This document shows positions 9,728 to 20,504 of a DNA stretch of 64,000 bases, piece after piece. The DNA is taken from contig JAOWBW010000379.1 of the NCBI GenBank assembly GCA_026119855.1, positions 765,301 to 829,300 on the forward strand, in the 5' to 3' direction. Within the stretch, counting starts at the first letter, position 1; the number at the start of each line of letters is the position of its first letter. This DNA is from Campanula takesimana (taxonomy: Eukaryota; Streptophyta; Magnoliopsida; Asterales; Campanulaceae). Both the position numbers and the translations under genes were made by a program. The notes beneath the pieces were generated by a model. The model was not told the origin of the DNA. It saw nothing but the letters and a program-made list of their open reading frames with translations, and made no database searches.

Positions 9728-11361
9728 TTATGGCCTGGGGTATGATGTCCCCTTTGGTGATTTCAGGACACTACCCAAACCTGTTCCTCTCATGTTGGAT
9801 GCACCATCTGTGAATAAGGTCCACTTGAGGATGTCGTCGCCTTGAAGCTGTTGGAACTCAAGTTCCACTTCAAGTTGCATGCTTGGACTGAAGTCTGCCA
9901 CAAAGTCTGCAAGTGCCTGTGATTTTATTACAGTCCGTGCCTCGTATCTGATATCATATGTGCTTAGTTGTACGGACCACTTTTCCATCCTTCCAGACAT
10001 CTCTGGCCTTCTCATAACATTGTTAATTGGATAATTAGGACGAATATAGATAATATGAGTTTCAAAATAATGCCTTAATTTGATTGATGCAGTAATTAAG
10101 GCTAGAATTAACTTTTCTAGATGGGAGTACCTGGTTTCCGCATCTAAAAGAGTTTTACTTACATAGTATATAGGATGTTGGTTACCATCTTGCTCACGTA
10201 CAAGGACTGCACTAACAGCTGCTTCTGAAACGGCCAGGTATGCAAATAACGACTCGCCTTCTTGAGGTCTGGCCAACAATGGAGATGTCGACATGTACTT
10301 CTTTAAATCTTGAAATGCCTTCTCATGTATTTCTGTCCATTCGAATCTGCTATTCTTCTTCAAGATGTCATAGAATGGCTTGCATCTCTCTGAAGATTTT
10401 GAAATAAACCTATTGAGGGCTGCTACCTTTCCTGTCAATCTTTGAACATCTTTAACAGTTTGAGGTGATGTCAGGTTGATGAATGCTCTTATCTGCTCTG
10501 GACTTGCTTCAATTCCTCTTTGTGTCACCATATAACCTAGAAATTTTCCAGACCTCATGTCGAAGTTACACTTTGTTGGATTCAGCTTCATGTTGAATGC
10601 ATCCAGGATGTCAAGTGCTTGAGTAAGATCTCAGACATGGTTTTCTGCTTTCTTTGATTTGACTACCATATCATCGATGTAAACCTCCATGGTTTTACCT
10701 ATCTGGTCTTTGAACATCATGTTGACAAGCTTCTGGTATGTTTCACCTGCATTTCTTAGTCTAAATGGCATAGCAATATAACAATATATATACCTGTGGG
10801 TGTAATGAAGGCGGTGTCTTCTTGGTAAAACGGCTCCATCTGAATCTGCTAAAATCCTGCGGATGCATCCATGAATGTCAAGATCTCGTGCCCAGATGTA
10901 TTGTCCACCAAGGTGTCAATGTGAGGAAGAGGAAAGGGATATTTAGGGCATGCTTTGTTCAGGTCCGTGAAGTCAACACACACTCTCCATTTGCCGTTTC
11001 TTTTCTCCACCACAACAACATTAGCCAGCCACTTTGGATATTCTGCTTCTCTGATCATCTTTGCTTTCAGCAACCTGTCGACTTCTTCCTGGATAATCTG
11101 ATTCCTTTCTTGAGCAAATTTTCTCCTTTTCTGTCGCACCGGTTTGAAGGAAGGATCTATGTTAAGCTTGTGAGTTATGACGTCTTTACTAATCCCCATG
11201 ATGTCCTCATGTTTCCAAGCGAAGCTTTTGACCCTTTCTTTCAAGAGATTGACTAGTTCTTCTTCAAATTTTGCCAGTACATCTTGACCGATTAGCACTT
11301 TCAAGTCTGGATTTGAGGGATCTAAGAGTATTTCTTTCACATCATGCTCCCTTGCTACCAA
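9728..11361 (-). pseudogene. Tat element reverse transcriptase and RNase H
   Basis: RT starts with the KRRKFAQERNQIIQEEVDRL region. It has VCVDFTDLNKACPKYPFP (finger), the DASAGF box, the active-site YIDDMVVKSKK near 10640-10690 and the GKFLGYMV thumb region, then the RNase H domain with WTLFTDGASN. Lesions visible: TAG directly after DASAGF where Gln (CAG) is expected; an extra TA in a TATATATA run at about 10784-10793 that shifts the frame; TGA after AENHV where CGA (Arg) is likely. RT and RNase H copy the RNA to DNA and remove the template. Confidence 0.85.
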
Positions 11362-13741
11362 GACCTGACGTGCCTTCTTCTTTAATTGTTATGCTTGCCG
11401 AGAGGATGACGTCGCCTTTATAGATGTCATGTAACAGTCCTTTGCTATCTGCTGGTCACTGAAAATCTTGACAACTCCCTAAGGTGTCAGCATCTTCACA
11501 CACTGATGGTACGTGGATGGTACTGCCTTCATAGGGTGAATCCAGGGCCTACCCAAGATCACATTGTAACTGGTTGCATAATGTATCACACAAAATCTTT
11601 CTATAGAGTTGACGCCTTCCACATATACTGGGAGTCTGATCTCTCCTATCGTGTCCTCTGTCATTGGAATATTCATCTCTTTCAAGGCTGCAAGGGTGAT
11701 GAGATTCACAGAGCTGCCCCCATCTACTAAGATCCTTCTGACTTTGCAGTTTGCTATCTGAAGGGCAATGACCAGTGCATCGTGATGTGGACCCAGCACG
11801 TTGTCCCTATCATCTTCTTCGAAGGAGATGACATATTGAGAAGTCAACTGGGAAACCTTATCTTTTCTTCTTGGCTTTTCATCCTTTGACTCGTGTGCAT
11901 GCCTTTTAGCTGCAGAGTAAGAAGTACCACAAATATCAGAGCCACCACTAATACATTGGATTACCTTGGTTACAGGTGGAGGAGAAGGTGGTTTCTCTGG
12001 AACATGCTCTTTGTTGTCTGCCTTATTCTTCTGGTGGCTAAGGATTTCTTTGAGGTATCCTTTTGATAGTAAGTAGCTCAGCTCCTTCCTCAAGGCGATG
12101 CAATATTCTGTAAGGTGTCCAAAATCTTTATGGTAAGCACACCACTTAGATTTGTCCATCCAGGTAGTTGGTTTGTCATTTTTCCTCGGCCATCTTGCTT
12201 TGTCTCCAAGATTGCTCATTGCGCATAAGATACCTGAAACATCAATAGAAAAGCATTAATCAGTAATTTTAGGACAGTCATTATCATCCTAATCTTCATC
12301 TTCCACAGAATGAATCTAGCTATAATCATTTCTATGGTATGGCCTGGATCTGTTGTTCTGCCTCTGGTGAGACATCTCTGTCATTCTGTCCGGGTTCTCA
12401 TATGTCGACGCCTTGGTAGAATCCTTTGACTATTGAGCTTTGTCCTCTTCTAGACGGATGAACCTTGTAGCTCTATTGCGTACATCCTCCATTCTCTTGC
12501 ATGGATTCATCACCAGATCTTCATAAAATGGAGAATCCTTCTTCAAACCCATTCTGAAAGCTTCCGTTGCTGCCGCCATGTCAATATTAGGGATCTCAAG
12601 GACTTCCTTATTGAACTGTTGACGTAGTCTTTCAACATTTCAGTTGGTTGTTGGACGATCCGGTAAAGGTCACTGGTCAGCTTCTCAAATTGTAGACTGC
12701 AAGAGAACTGGTTGTTGAACATGTTGATGAGCTGGGCATATGAACCGATTGACCCTGGTGGCTGACAAATCAGCCATTTCAAAGTTGGTCCTATCAAGGT
12801 TGACCCAAAGCCTTTGCACAAACAGGCTTCCCTAAACTGAAGGGGTATACGAACAATCTCCATCTTTTCTTGATAATGGGTGACAAGCTCTTCAGGATCT
12901 GTGCTTCCATCATAGAACTTCATGGATGGAATGTTGAATCCTTTCGAGATGTCGACATGTGCAATTGATGGCGCGAATCGAGACTGACTGTAGCATGTTG
13001 GAGAGACCTACTAGATAGGTGGGGTCACACCAGGTACATTCATGACCATATTCCTTAACTCCTGAAGTTGACTTGCTATGAAGTTACCTGCAAAAGGGTT
13101 AGAAGTACGAGCAGTATTATCAAATGCAAAATTTGAATTAATGTTATCAAAGGGGTTGACATCCGCTGAAGATGTCACAATGGTGTTGTTGGTATAGGAT
13201 GGTCCAGTAGATGTCCCTGAAATGTTGAGAGATGAAGGTGGAACTGAGGTATTGCCAAATGGAGAGAACTGGAAGAAGCCAGGATCCTGGGACGACGACA
13301 TCATTGGGGAAGTCATCACCAGAGGGGATGACGGGGTTCCACCATCACCTACACTAGCCATCGGGATCCACTCGTTTAATACGGAATGACTGCCCCAGTG
13401 CCGAAGTTAAGAACCCTATGGCGAATTGGTGATATAGAATCCACCCTTTCACTCAAGGCCTTCTGCTCTTTCTACATATTCACCAGGGTGTCGCATATCA
13501 AAGAAGTGCTACTCTGCTGCTTGTCTAGCTGACTCCTCATCTGGATTAGAATACTCTTGAGTTCAAGATCAGAGGATAGAGCCGACTCCTTTTTGCCAAC
13601 TCCACCAGGTGGCTGCGGCGGTAGAGACCCAGACAGGTTGCCTGTCGACTTGTTGGGACTATTGCCCCCAATTGATAAGTTCAAGCCAATGGTTGTGCTA
13701 GGAGCCTTGCTGATGCCGGAAGTCATTGGTTGAGTAGACAT
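11362..13741 (-). pseudogene. Tat element gag and aspartic protease
   Basis: From the PBS side there is a Ser/Pro-rich N-terminus (MSTQPMTSG) at 13741-13472, then 13361-13011, and a capsid-like segment at 12923-12543 (KFYDGSTDPEELVTHYQEKM, FNNQFSCS) typical of the plant retrotransposon gag fold. After it comes 12219-11479 with a KWCAYHKDFGHLTEYC knuckle-like region and the protease motif ILVDGGSSVNLI near 11700-11740. The pieces are in two frames with stops between them, so gag and protease are no longer one chain. The DGG triad is typical of Tat proteases, where others have DTG or DSG. Confidence 0.8.
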
Positions 13742-13781
13742 AGTGATTCAAAGGAAATTCAAACAATAAAAAAACCAAAGG

Positions 13782-13798
13782 CCCCTCGGTGGGCGCCA
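13782..13798 (-). other. Primer-binding site of the Tat element
   Basis: Read on the minus strand the sequence just inside the LTR end is TGGCGCCCACCGAGGGG. A TGGCGCC PBS a few bases from the LTR is usual for Tat/Athila-type gypsy elements; I did not assign the primer tRNA. Confidence 0.65.
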
Positions 13799-13801
13799 AA
13801 C

Positions 13802-14013
13802 TGTTTTGGTGAAAAAACAATAAGAACTAAATTGTGCAAAAAGTGTTTATTCTATGGATTAAAATGGAAGGTACTTTGGAATATAATTATTTTAATGGAA
13901 ATGAGGATGACACAATGATGTATACGAGGAAAGCCCTTTAGAGAATGCTCTCGCTGGCACAAAACCTCGGGAGGTGTTTCCGAGCACCTACCACCCCACA
14001 ACGATTGTATTGA
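13802..14013 (-). repeat. 5' LTR of the Tat element, first part
   Basis: Corresponds to the first 212 bases of the LTR at 4636-5189 and ends at the TGA target of CACTA-2. The remainder resumes at 20169. Confidence 0.9.
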
Positions 14014-14029
14014 CACTAGTGCAGAAAAG

Positions 14030-14350
14030 GGCTTACATAGCGTTTTTTTTTGGGCTTGCATAGCTCATATAAGCGCTATGGTAGCGACCGCTATGCAAGC
14101 TACCATAGCGCTTAATATGCGCTATCTAAGTGCAGACGCTACCATAGCGCATAAAATAAACGCTATCTAAGAAGTATTTTTATTTTCAGAAAACAGCTAC
14201 CATAGCGCTTCTTATGCGCTATGTAAGAACCTTTTTTCTTAAAAAAGTACGTTACGATAGCGCTTTTGTTACGCTATCTTAGCTCAATATAAGTTTTAAA
14301 ATTTTAACGTTAGATAGCACATAGAAAAGCGCTATGCAAGCAAGCTCACT
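14030..14350. repeat. CACTA-2 left subterminal repeat array
   Basis: Multiple copies of TAGCGC, short spacer, GCGCTA, with linking words such as TTGCATAGC, CTACCATAGCG and TATCTAAG. Most units are near-palindromes, for example AGCGCTTAATATGCGCT. Probable transposase accessory-protein sites. Confidence 0.8.
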
Positions 14351-14365
14351 TTTTATTACTTAATA

Positions 14366-14670
14366 CCTCCGTCCCAGCTCAATGTGCACACTTACCTTTT
14401 AAGTGGGTGTCGTTGATATGTGCACAATCCCAAAAAGGAAAGTTTTTTATTACTTTTATAATCTTCCACTCATCCTCTCTCTTCCTCCCAACCACTCATT
14501 ATTCTCCACTTATTCTCTTTCTTCCTCCCAACCACTCATTATTCTCCACTCATTCTCTTTCTTCCTCCCAACCACTCATTATTCTCCACTCACAATACTT
14601 TTGAATATAAATACTCTCTCCTTAAATCTTGTGCCCAACAGTAAACGTGCGCATTGAGTTGGGACGGAGG
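14366..14670. mobile_element. Stowaway-like MITE inside the CACTA-2 left end
   Basis: Terminal inverted repeats CCTCCGTCCCA and TGGGACGGAGG are flanked by TA on both sides, the Stowaway target duplication. It splits the subterminal repeat array, since a GCGCTATGTAAGG unit continues right after it. The interior contains GCACA/TGTGC words that extend the inverted repeat, and a 40-bp tandem repeat. Confidence 0.8.
14481..14600. repeat. 40-bp tandem repeat, three copies
   Basis: The unit starts CTTCCTCCCAACCACTCATT and ends in a TATTCTCTTT-type word. Copies one and two differ at a single base, and the third diverges in its last eight or so bases. It lies within the MITE and is pyrimidine-rich on the plus strand. 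Confidence 0.85.
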
Positions 14671-14984
14671 TAGTATTAAGGTAGTGCATAAAAAGCGCTA
14701 TGTAAGGCTAACTTAAAAAAAAAAAAAATCCCTACTACACCTATTTCGAATTATAACCAAAAAATCAAACAAATTAAAACTAATATGAAGTAACAAACGT
14801 TACATTCAACAATAACAATCAACATTTCATTACATAAACCAACAATAATTTTTATAATCATCCACACAAAGTTATAAACTAGCAAGAGATAAAGATATTT
14901 GTTCTTGATCATCAATGATATAGTTAATCTTACAATATACCAACAATAATTAAAACTAAAATTCTATGTAATACCTATTTTCTA

Positions 14985-15101
14985 CTACTTCCCTGCCATC
15001 TTCCCCTTTAGAAATCGGTTGTACAAGTATCCTCCCCAATTAACTTGAAAATTCTGCATTTTGCTTTGTGGATAACACTTGATTCGGTTTGTATGAACAA
15101 A
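14985..15101 (-). pseudogene. Last exon of the CACTA-2 Ulp1-type gene
   Basis: On the minus strand a T-run and GGCACAG acceptor precede 38 codons and TAG. Residues include FVHTNRIKCYPQSKMQNF and WGGYLYNRF. Length, acceptor and stop match the exon at 785-901. It lies about 1.5 kb downstream of the exon with the catalytic Cys, with the Paladin capture between them, so a normal transcript would have to splice across foreign DNA. Assignment to the Ulp1 C-terminal helix is by position and the W/Y pattern. Confidence 0.5.
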
Positions 15102-15389
15102 CTGTGCCAAAAAAAATACAAAACATTTATTAGAAACTACAAAAGAGATTAGTCCATAGGTACAGAAAAAAACAGGTAGACAGCGAAATATCAGTCCATT
15201 TTTCAAATAACCAATAAGTATGTAGTACGCTGAAAGTAAGAATTCAGGGTCTTAGTTAGATGATAAGATGGCAAAGAGTAATCAGCATAATAAATCTATG
15301 GAATGGATACACAGAGAGCTGTTAAAATATCTCATCCACTGAAATGAGCATCAACTTTTGTTCAGGCCATAACCTTTGAATCCAGTCAT

Positions 15390-15725
15390 GGGCGTCCGTC
15401 TGAGATGGGTATAGTTGCTGGGTCAAGGAACAGAGAGGTTCTGGGGACTCAAACTGTTCTTAAAAGTGATCACTGTCCAGGTTATCAACATTCCACTTTG
15501 CCTGAGAGAGTGGAGGGTGCCCCTAATTTTAGAGAAATTCCTGGCTTTCCAGTCTACAGTGTTGCATATCCAACTATTGCAGGAATCCAATCAGTCATTC
15601 AAAGGATAGGTGGGCGCCCAGTCTTTTGGCATAATATGAGAGAAGAGCCTATTATCTACATAAATGGAAAACCCTTCGTGCTTCGCGAGGTTGAAAAACC
15701 GTACAAGAACATGCTGGAGTATACG
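15390..15725 (+). pseudogene. Captured exon of a Paladin-like gene
   Basis: The plus strand encodes a segment very like one repeat of plant Paladin, a protein with tandem Cys-phosphatase-like domains. Visible words are LGTQTVLKSDHCPGYQ, ERVEGAPNFREIPGFPVYSV, RPVFWHNMREEPIIYING and KPFVLREVEKPYKNMLEYT. The exon ends at a donor (ATACG|GTAAAT), so genomic DNA with intron sequence was taken up. No following Paladin exon is recognisable after 15780. It runs opposite to the transposon genes and interrupts the Ulp1 gene. It is a gene fragment; any transcript would be chimeric. Confidence 0.85.
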
Positions 15726-16599
15726 GTAAATATCATTCTCTAAGTACATGCTGACATGGTTTTGGGTGGTTAAAAAATCGAAAATCCAATTGCAGGAGGA
15801 TTTGAGAGAATAGAGTTTCAAAATCCATGGAGAGAAAAGGATTAAGAATATGTATTTCCGTTTTGCTGGTAGAAGAAACACCTAGGGTCAAACCCAAAAA
15901 GCCAACTGCACGGAAGGCAGTTGAGTATTCTGGAGAGTGGCTACACCAGTGTGTTCTTAAACACCTCCTAAATTGATAATTAGTCTACAAGCCTAAAAAA
16001 GTATTAAAATTTCCACACAAATGCTGCTTAACAGGAACCAACTCAAGCAGCAGGACTAGGAGTGGAACTGGAAGTAACCAATAGATCAACTAAACTATGC
16101 TAGTAAGAAAGAGGTGATCAAGAACAAGGTGAACCCGTAGGTGTCCAGTTTTGAGCTTTAACCAACTGCACCTATAAGGTTATCATATTTCAACCTTAAT
16201 AATATCCAAATACAGAAACACTTCGAGAGCTTACATTTACTTATCAAAGCACATGAACCAAAGTAAGTTGTAATAATAGTCTATAGCGTAAGAAATACCC
16301 CCCCCCCCTTTTTCCGTCCCAAAAAAATAAGTCATCTAATTACCTTTTCAATTTGTCATAAAAATTGTCTCTTTTCTAAAAAAAGAAGAAGCTATTATCT
16401 TGGTGTAGTTCCAAGAAGGTCAGGCACGCAGAGTTACCTTCTTTTTTGTTCCACAACACTCTAAGAAACAAAAGTTCAAGAAACTATAACAAAATGCACA
16501 TGCAGTACGCCCTTTCACACTATAACCAGAGTTACTTAATGAAAACAAATGCTTAGAATTGAAATATGAAAGTGAGCGATTTACTACAGAAACAGGGAT

Positions 16600-17068
16600 A
16601 CTTGTTTCACCGGTGAGCAATATACTCTCAATGAAGCATCCAACATAGTGGCCACAATGAATTCCATCGGGTTGCTTCGGGCACTATTTATAACAATTGA
16701 TGTTTTTATTAAAATTTAAAAGATTCTTCAATATGAATTCATTTTACTCTATCAACAAGTTTGTAAAGTAAAAATTACCTGAATGTTATTCCATTTGAAA
16801 GTGTTGAAGAGAGCCTTCTTGGTATTTCCTGGACGACGGGTTCGAAAAGCTCTCATACCACTATAAAAATATGAAATGGAAATGTCAAACATATTTAAAT
16901 GTATTATTCTAGTTTTCATTAAAAGAAAGTTTAAAAGAGATCACGTTACTGTTCAACAAGCAGTTTCAAGTCCTGATTTCTTGAAATTCTTCCATCTTCA
17001 GCTGGATCCATATAGTAGATGCTCTCTGTCTTGGTATTGATGGCAACCAATACCCAATGTTTCCTGTA
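16600..17068 (-). pseudogene. C-terminal part of a Ulp1-type (C48) cysteine protease
   Basis: Three minus-strand exons are visible: about 17068-16950 with HWVLVAINTKTESIYYMDP, 16860-16779 with MRAFRTRRPGNTKKALF, and 16683 downward with CPKQPDGIHCGHYVGCF. They join in phase through GT/AG introns. HW, DP and Q-x5-CG supply the His, Asp, Gln and Cys of the C48 catalytic centre, so the active-site residues survive. Ulp1 proteases remove SUMO-type modifiers, and plant CACTA and MULE elements often carry such a gene. The N-terminal part is missing: the first exon is joined directly to TNP2 sequence by a deletion. After the Cys exon a piece of TNP2 sequence (16498-16530) intrudes. Confidence 0.75.
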
Positions 17069-18704
17069 TTATATTTAAAATACTAGCACAAACATTTTTT
17101 TCAGTATGCATGAGATCAATAAAGTGTCTTACATACAAGTCTTTCCAATAGCTTAATTCGAAAAAAATTGATTTCTTCTTCCAACCTTTAGTAGGAACTG
17201 TCTTTGCAAAATTCTTACCAAACTGTGCCTCGATGTTTTCCACCTTTTCCAACACATCCTCACCTGTCAATATATCAGGTGCTTTTCGCTCTTCAACTTT
17301 ACCATTGAATGACTCTGACATTGTCTGGTACCGATGATTCGGTTCCAACCACCTCCTATGTCCCATGTAAACGGATTTCTTACAATGAACTAAACGAAGA
17401 TGATCAGTGTCCTCAGTACACCAAGGACATGCAGTACGCCCTTTCACGCTATAACCAGAAAGATTACCATAAGCTGGAAAATCATTGATTGTTCCATATA
17501 ACATGGCTTTTAACATGAAATTATCCTTTCTGTGCCCATCAAACACATCAATGCCATGTTCCCACAATGACTTCAGGTCGTCAATTAGAGGAGCCAAGTA
17601 GACGTCAATGTCATTACCTGGTTGTCTCGGACCTGGTATCAAAATAGACAACATCATGTACCGGCGCTTCATACACAACCACGGTGCCAGATTATAGATC
17701 ATCAGAATAACAGGCCATGTACTATGGCTAGTACTTTGAACCCCAAAAGGATTCATTCCATCAGATGAAAGTACTAAGCGCAAGTTTCTTGGCTCTTTGC
17801 CAAATTCTGGATATCTATCATCAAATTTCTTCCATTGAGGTGAATCAGCTGGGTGTCTCAACATTCCATCTTTAATTCGACCATCTTGATGCCATGTCAA
17901 ATGTTTAGCATCATTCGGGCTGCTGTATAACCGCCTAATTCTTGGAATTATCAGGAAGTACCACATAACCTTTGCAGGGGATTTCTTTTTGTTATAACGT
18001 TCTGTACCACACTTAGGACATTCACTGAGATCTGCGTACTCTTTGCGGTACAGAATACAATCTTTTGGACAAGCATGAATCTTCTCATGTGTTAAGCCAA
18101 TTAGTTTGAGCATCTGTTTAGCATCATATGCTCTACGAGGGAGCACATTATCATCTGGCAACAAATCACTCACGGCTTGTAACAATTCTGTAAAGAACAC
18201 GTCAAAAACCTGGTGAGCAGCTTTTAAGTTATACAAAGTTCAAACAGCCGATAGTTTTGTTACCTTTGTACACCCAGGCCATAAGGGTAACCCAGCATTA
18301 GCCCTCAACCTCTCACGCATATCAGGATGTTCCCGTTGTTCTTCATTCATAACATACGGAGTATCCGTTACAGGACTAGATGCTCCATCACGATCAACCG
18401 GCCCAATATTTGTATCCATCTTATCTGAAGAGCGGAAGTCGGGACTTGAACGGTTTAAGCTACACTGACCTTTCCCCTCACCATGATATGTCCAGACAGT
18501 GTATGTTTTATCTATACCATGACAAATTAAATGTTCATACAACACTTCCTCACCACCGACTGTTTTAACATTCAAACATTTTTGACATGGACATGTGATG
18601 AACTGAGGATTACTACCATGTTGAGCTGCATGAGTACAGAACTCTTTGACTCCATTCTTGTATGCTTTTGATAATCGGTCCGCAACAATCCACTTACGAT
18701 CCAT
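17069..18704 (-). pseudogene. TNP2-type CACTA transposase, N-terminal and middle part
   Basis: The start is ATG at 18704 (MDRKWIVADRLSKAYKNGV), followed by the transposase-associated domain with CPCQKCLN and HLICHGID. An in-frame TGA at 18240-18242 interrupts the chain after TKLSAV; translation continues in the same frame with YNLKAAHQVFDVFF. The TNP2 core follows: ECPKCGTERY, LVLSSDGMNPFG, PGPRQPGNDIDVYL, GYSVKGRTACPWC and IDLMHTEKNVC. Just after this last motif, near 17070, the sequence switches to Ulp1, so the C-terminal catalytic part is deleted. TNP2 binds element ends and cuts them. This copy has a stop and a large deletion, so it is non-functional. Confidence 0.85.
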
Positions 18705-19859
18705 AGCTAACTAAATTGCAAATAAATGTCACCATAACATTTTTTGAATAATTGCAACTAAGCTAAATCAAAAATAAACAACAACGGATACACTAGGATC
18801 AGATACACTGAAACAAACAGACCCTAAAGAAACACACTAGCATCAATGTACCATGCCTAACCACATTATTAAAATATCCTGGACTTCCCATTAAAGAGTC
18901 CTGTCGAGATGGAACAAATTCATCTATTTCTATATAAACACAACTATAATGCTAATAATTAAATTTATTTCTACTGTATACAGTAACGATGTAAAGAAAA
19001 AGCAGCAACATAGATATACGTGATTCTAAAGCAAAGATTTCAGAGAATAAAATTTATTTCAATTGGTTCAACCAACTGAACATGTACCACACAGTACAAC
19101 ACCTTTTAGCTATAAACCATATCATCGTGAAATTTTATTTTTGATCCATTGAAGATAAGAGCTAGCACAACACTGCAACATTGTAGTGTTAACCACCAAT
19201 GATTTGCAAACTACATGACTACGGTTTATTCACAAAATATCATCGCAGAAAAACCAAATGCCTAATACGACCGCATTGCAAATTAAGGAAGAAAAAACCA
19301 AATGCCCAAAATTGACTTTTCCCAAATTCAAAATTAAAACTTGAATTTCATAATAGAAATTTCAATTTAGGGTTTCAAGATTAAATTTATAATCTGAGAT
19401 TGAAGCCTAAATTTGAAATCACTAAATACCGAGAGATGAGAAATAACAAATTTACCTTCAGTTTTCACAAATCACGGTTAGCAAGACTAGCCGACGATGG
19501 TGATGAGAGTAGCCGACGATGGCGCTGGTATGACGATGGCGGTGTGAAGTGGGCTAGAATAAAACGGCTGTGGGAGAAGGAGAAGGAGCACACCTCGCAC
19601 GGGGCTTGCAGCAACACAAGTAATTAATGAAGGAGGAAGGCAGTGGAGGCTGACGGGAGAGGGAGGAGTGGGTGCGGCAGCTGGGGAAGGTTAGATAGCC
19701 GGGCTGGCGATGGCTAGAAAAGGCTTCGGTCTAGTCGTCGCCGGTCGTCGTTCTCCGTGGGGAAGGGGAAGGTATAGGGAAGGGTTATCGTGGGTTTTGT
19801 TTGGGTTTCGAAGTGCGAATGGCGGGGGAGTTGTATTTGGGTTTAATTTCATCAATCCC
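18705..19859. other. CACTA-2 leader region, GC-richer block at 19470-19850
   Basis: Upstream of the TNP2 start lies AT-rich sequence, then a clearly GC-richer stretch with CGACGATGG and CGTCGCCGGTCGTCG words close to the right end. Its position fits a promoter and 5' untranslated region for the minus-strand transposon genes. The short open frames in it have no recognisable product. Confidence 0.4.
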
Positions 19860-20150
19860 TTTCATAGCGCTTGGTTAAGGAAAAAAAAGTCGATTTATCA
19901 AACGCAGTTACATAGCGCGTCTATTGTGCGCTATATTAGCTAAACCAAAAAAAAAAAAAGTTACAGCTTAAGAAACACTAACTAAGATAGCGTTTTATTA
20001 TGCGCTATTGTAGCTCTGTACAGCCATAGCGTTTTCGCTCCATGCGCTATGCTAGCTAATTGAAAAAAAAAAAAACGGCTGGCCTATTAACCCTATGCGC
20101 TATCTAAAGCACTTTAAAAAAACGCTATCTAAGTTGCGTTTCCTAAAGCC
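19860..20150. repeat. CACTA-2 right subterminal repeat array
   Basis: Repeats of CATAGCG, ATGCGCTAT and TAGCTAA words with A-runs between them; the same family as the left array but with fewer full palindromes. Confidence 0.75.
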
Positions 20151-20168
20151 CAATTTGTACTAGTGTGA

Positions 20169-20499
20169 TGATTGGAGTTACAAATGAAGCTATGGCGGAT
20201 TACAATGATGGATCAGTGAGTGTGTGTCGAGTGCCGCCTTTAGCTTTGCTTAAATAATAAAAATATAATGAGATAAGCCTAGCTTAACTAACTAAGCTAT
20301 TAATCTTCATATGACCAAGTCTTTGTTGACGTAGATAGGAGTCTTCTTAGGTCTTTAACCGTCACATGTTTAATCTGCATAAACGATTATGAATAACACA
20401 ATAAATAAATAAACCAAAAAATATTTACTTACAGTGAGCCGTTATTATCAGGATGTCACTATCTTCCAGGACGTCGTCATGTGAATTTTACCCATAACA
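20169..20499 (-). repeat. 5' LTR of the Tat element, second part
   Basis: Continues the LTR after CACTA-2. The LTR start in the element's sense (TGTTATGGGT) lies at 20499, followed outward by the TSD ACAAA. Confidence 0.9.
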
Positions 20500-20504
20500 A
20501 CAAA

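Larger units (their letters stand above)
14014..20165 (-). mobile_element. CACTA-2: complete-ended CACTA (En/Spm) element with captured DNA
   Basis: The left end is CACTAGTGCAGAAAAGGG and the right end, on the minus strand, CACTAGTACAAATTGGGC; the 3-bp duplication TGA lies at 14011-14013 and 20166-20168. Both ends carry arrays of TAGCGC/GCGCTA subterminal repeats. Inside, on the minus strand, are the N-terminal part of a TNP2 transposase and the C-terminal part of a Ulp1-type protease joined by a deletion, plus a MITE and a Paladin exon. It lacks the transposase C-terminus, so it would depend on another copy to move. The ends look intact and the insertion site is clean. Confidence 0.92.
4636..20499 (-). 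mobile_element. Tat-lineage Ty3/gypsy LTR retrotransposon, minus strand
   Basis: LTRs at 4636-5189 and 13802-20499 (the latter split by CACTA-2) are flanked by the 5-bp duplication ACAAA at 4631-4635 and 20500-20504. In minus-strand order the element has a PBS, gag, protease, RT, RNase H, a second RNase H-like domain and integrase, then a spacer with an antisense gene, a polypurine tract and the 3' LTR. The extra RNase H-like domain, RT words such as AALNRFISKSSERCKPF and the antisense gene point to the Tat branch of non-chromodomain gypsy elements. The LTRs differ at about 12 of 543 aligned positions plus one 11-bp gap by my count. All coding parts carry stops or frameshifts, so it is not autonomous. 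Confidence 0.9.

Noticed and set aside
14403..14657. Open frames on the plus strand over the MITE
   Set aside because: They arise from the 40-bp tandem repeat and have no similarity to proteins.
19400..19943. Short plus-strand proteins near the CACTA-2 right end
   Set aside because: They lie in the GC-richer leader of the transposon and read into the subterminal repeats; no family is recognised.
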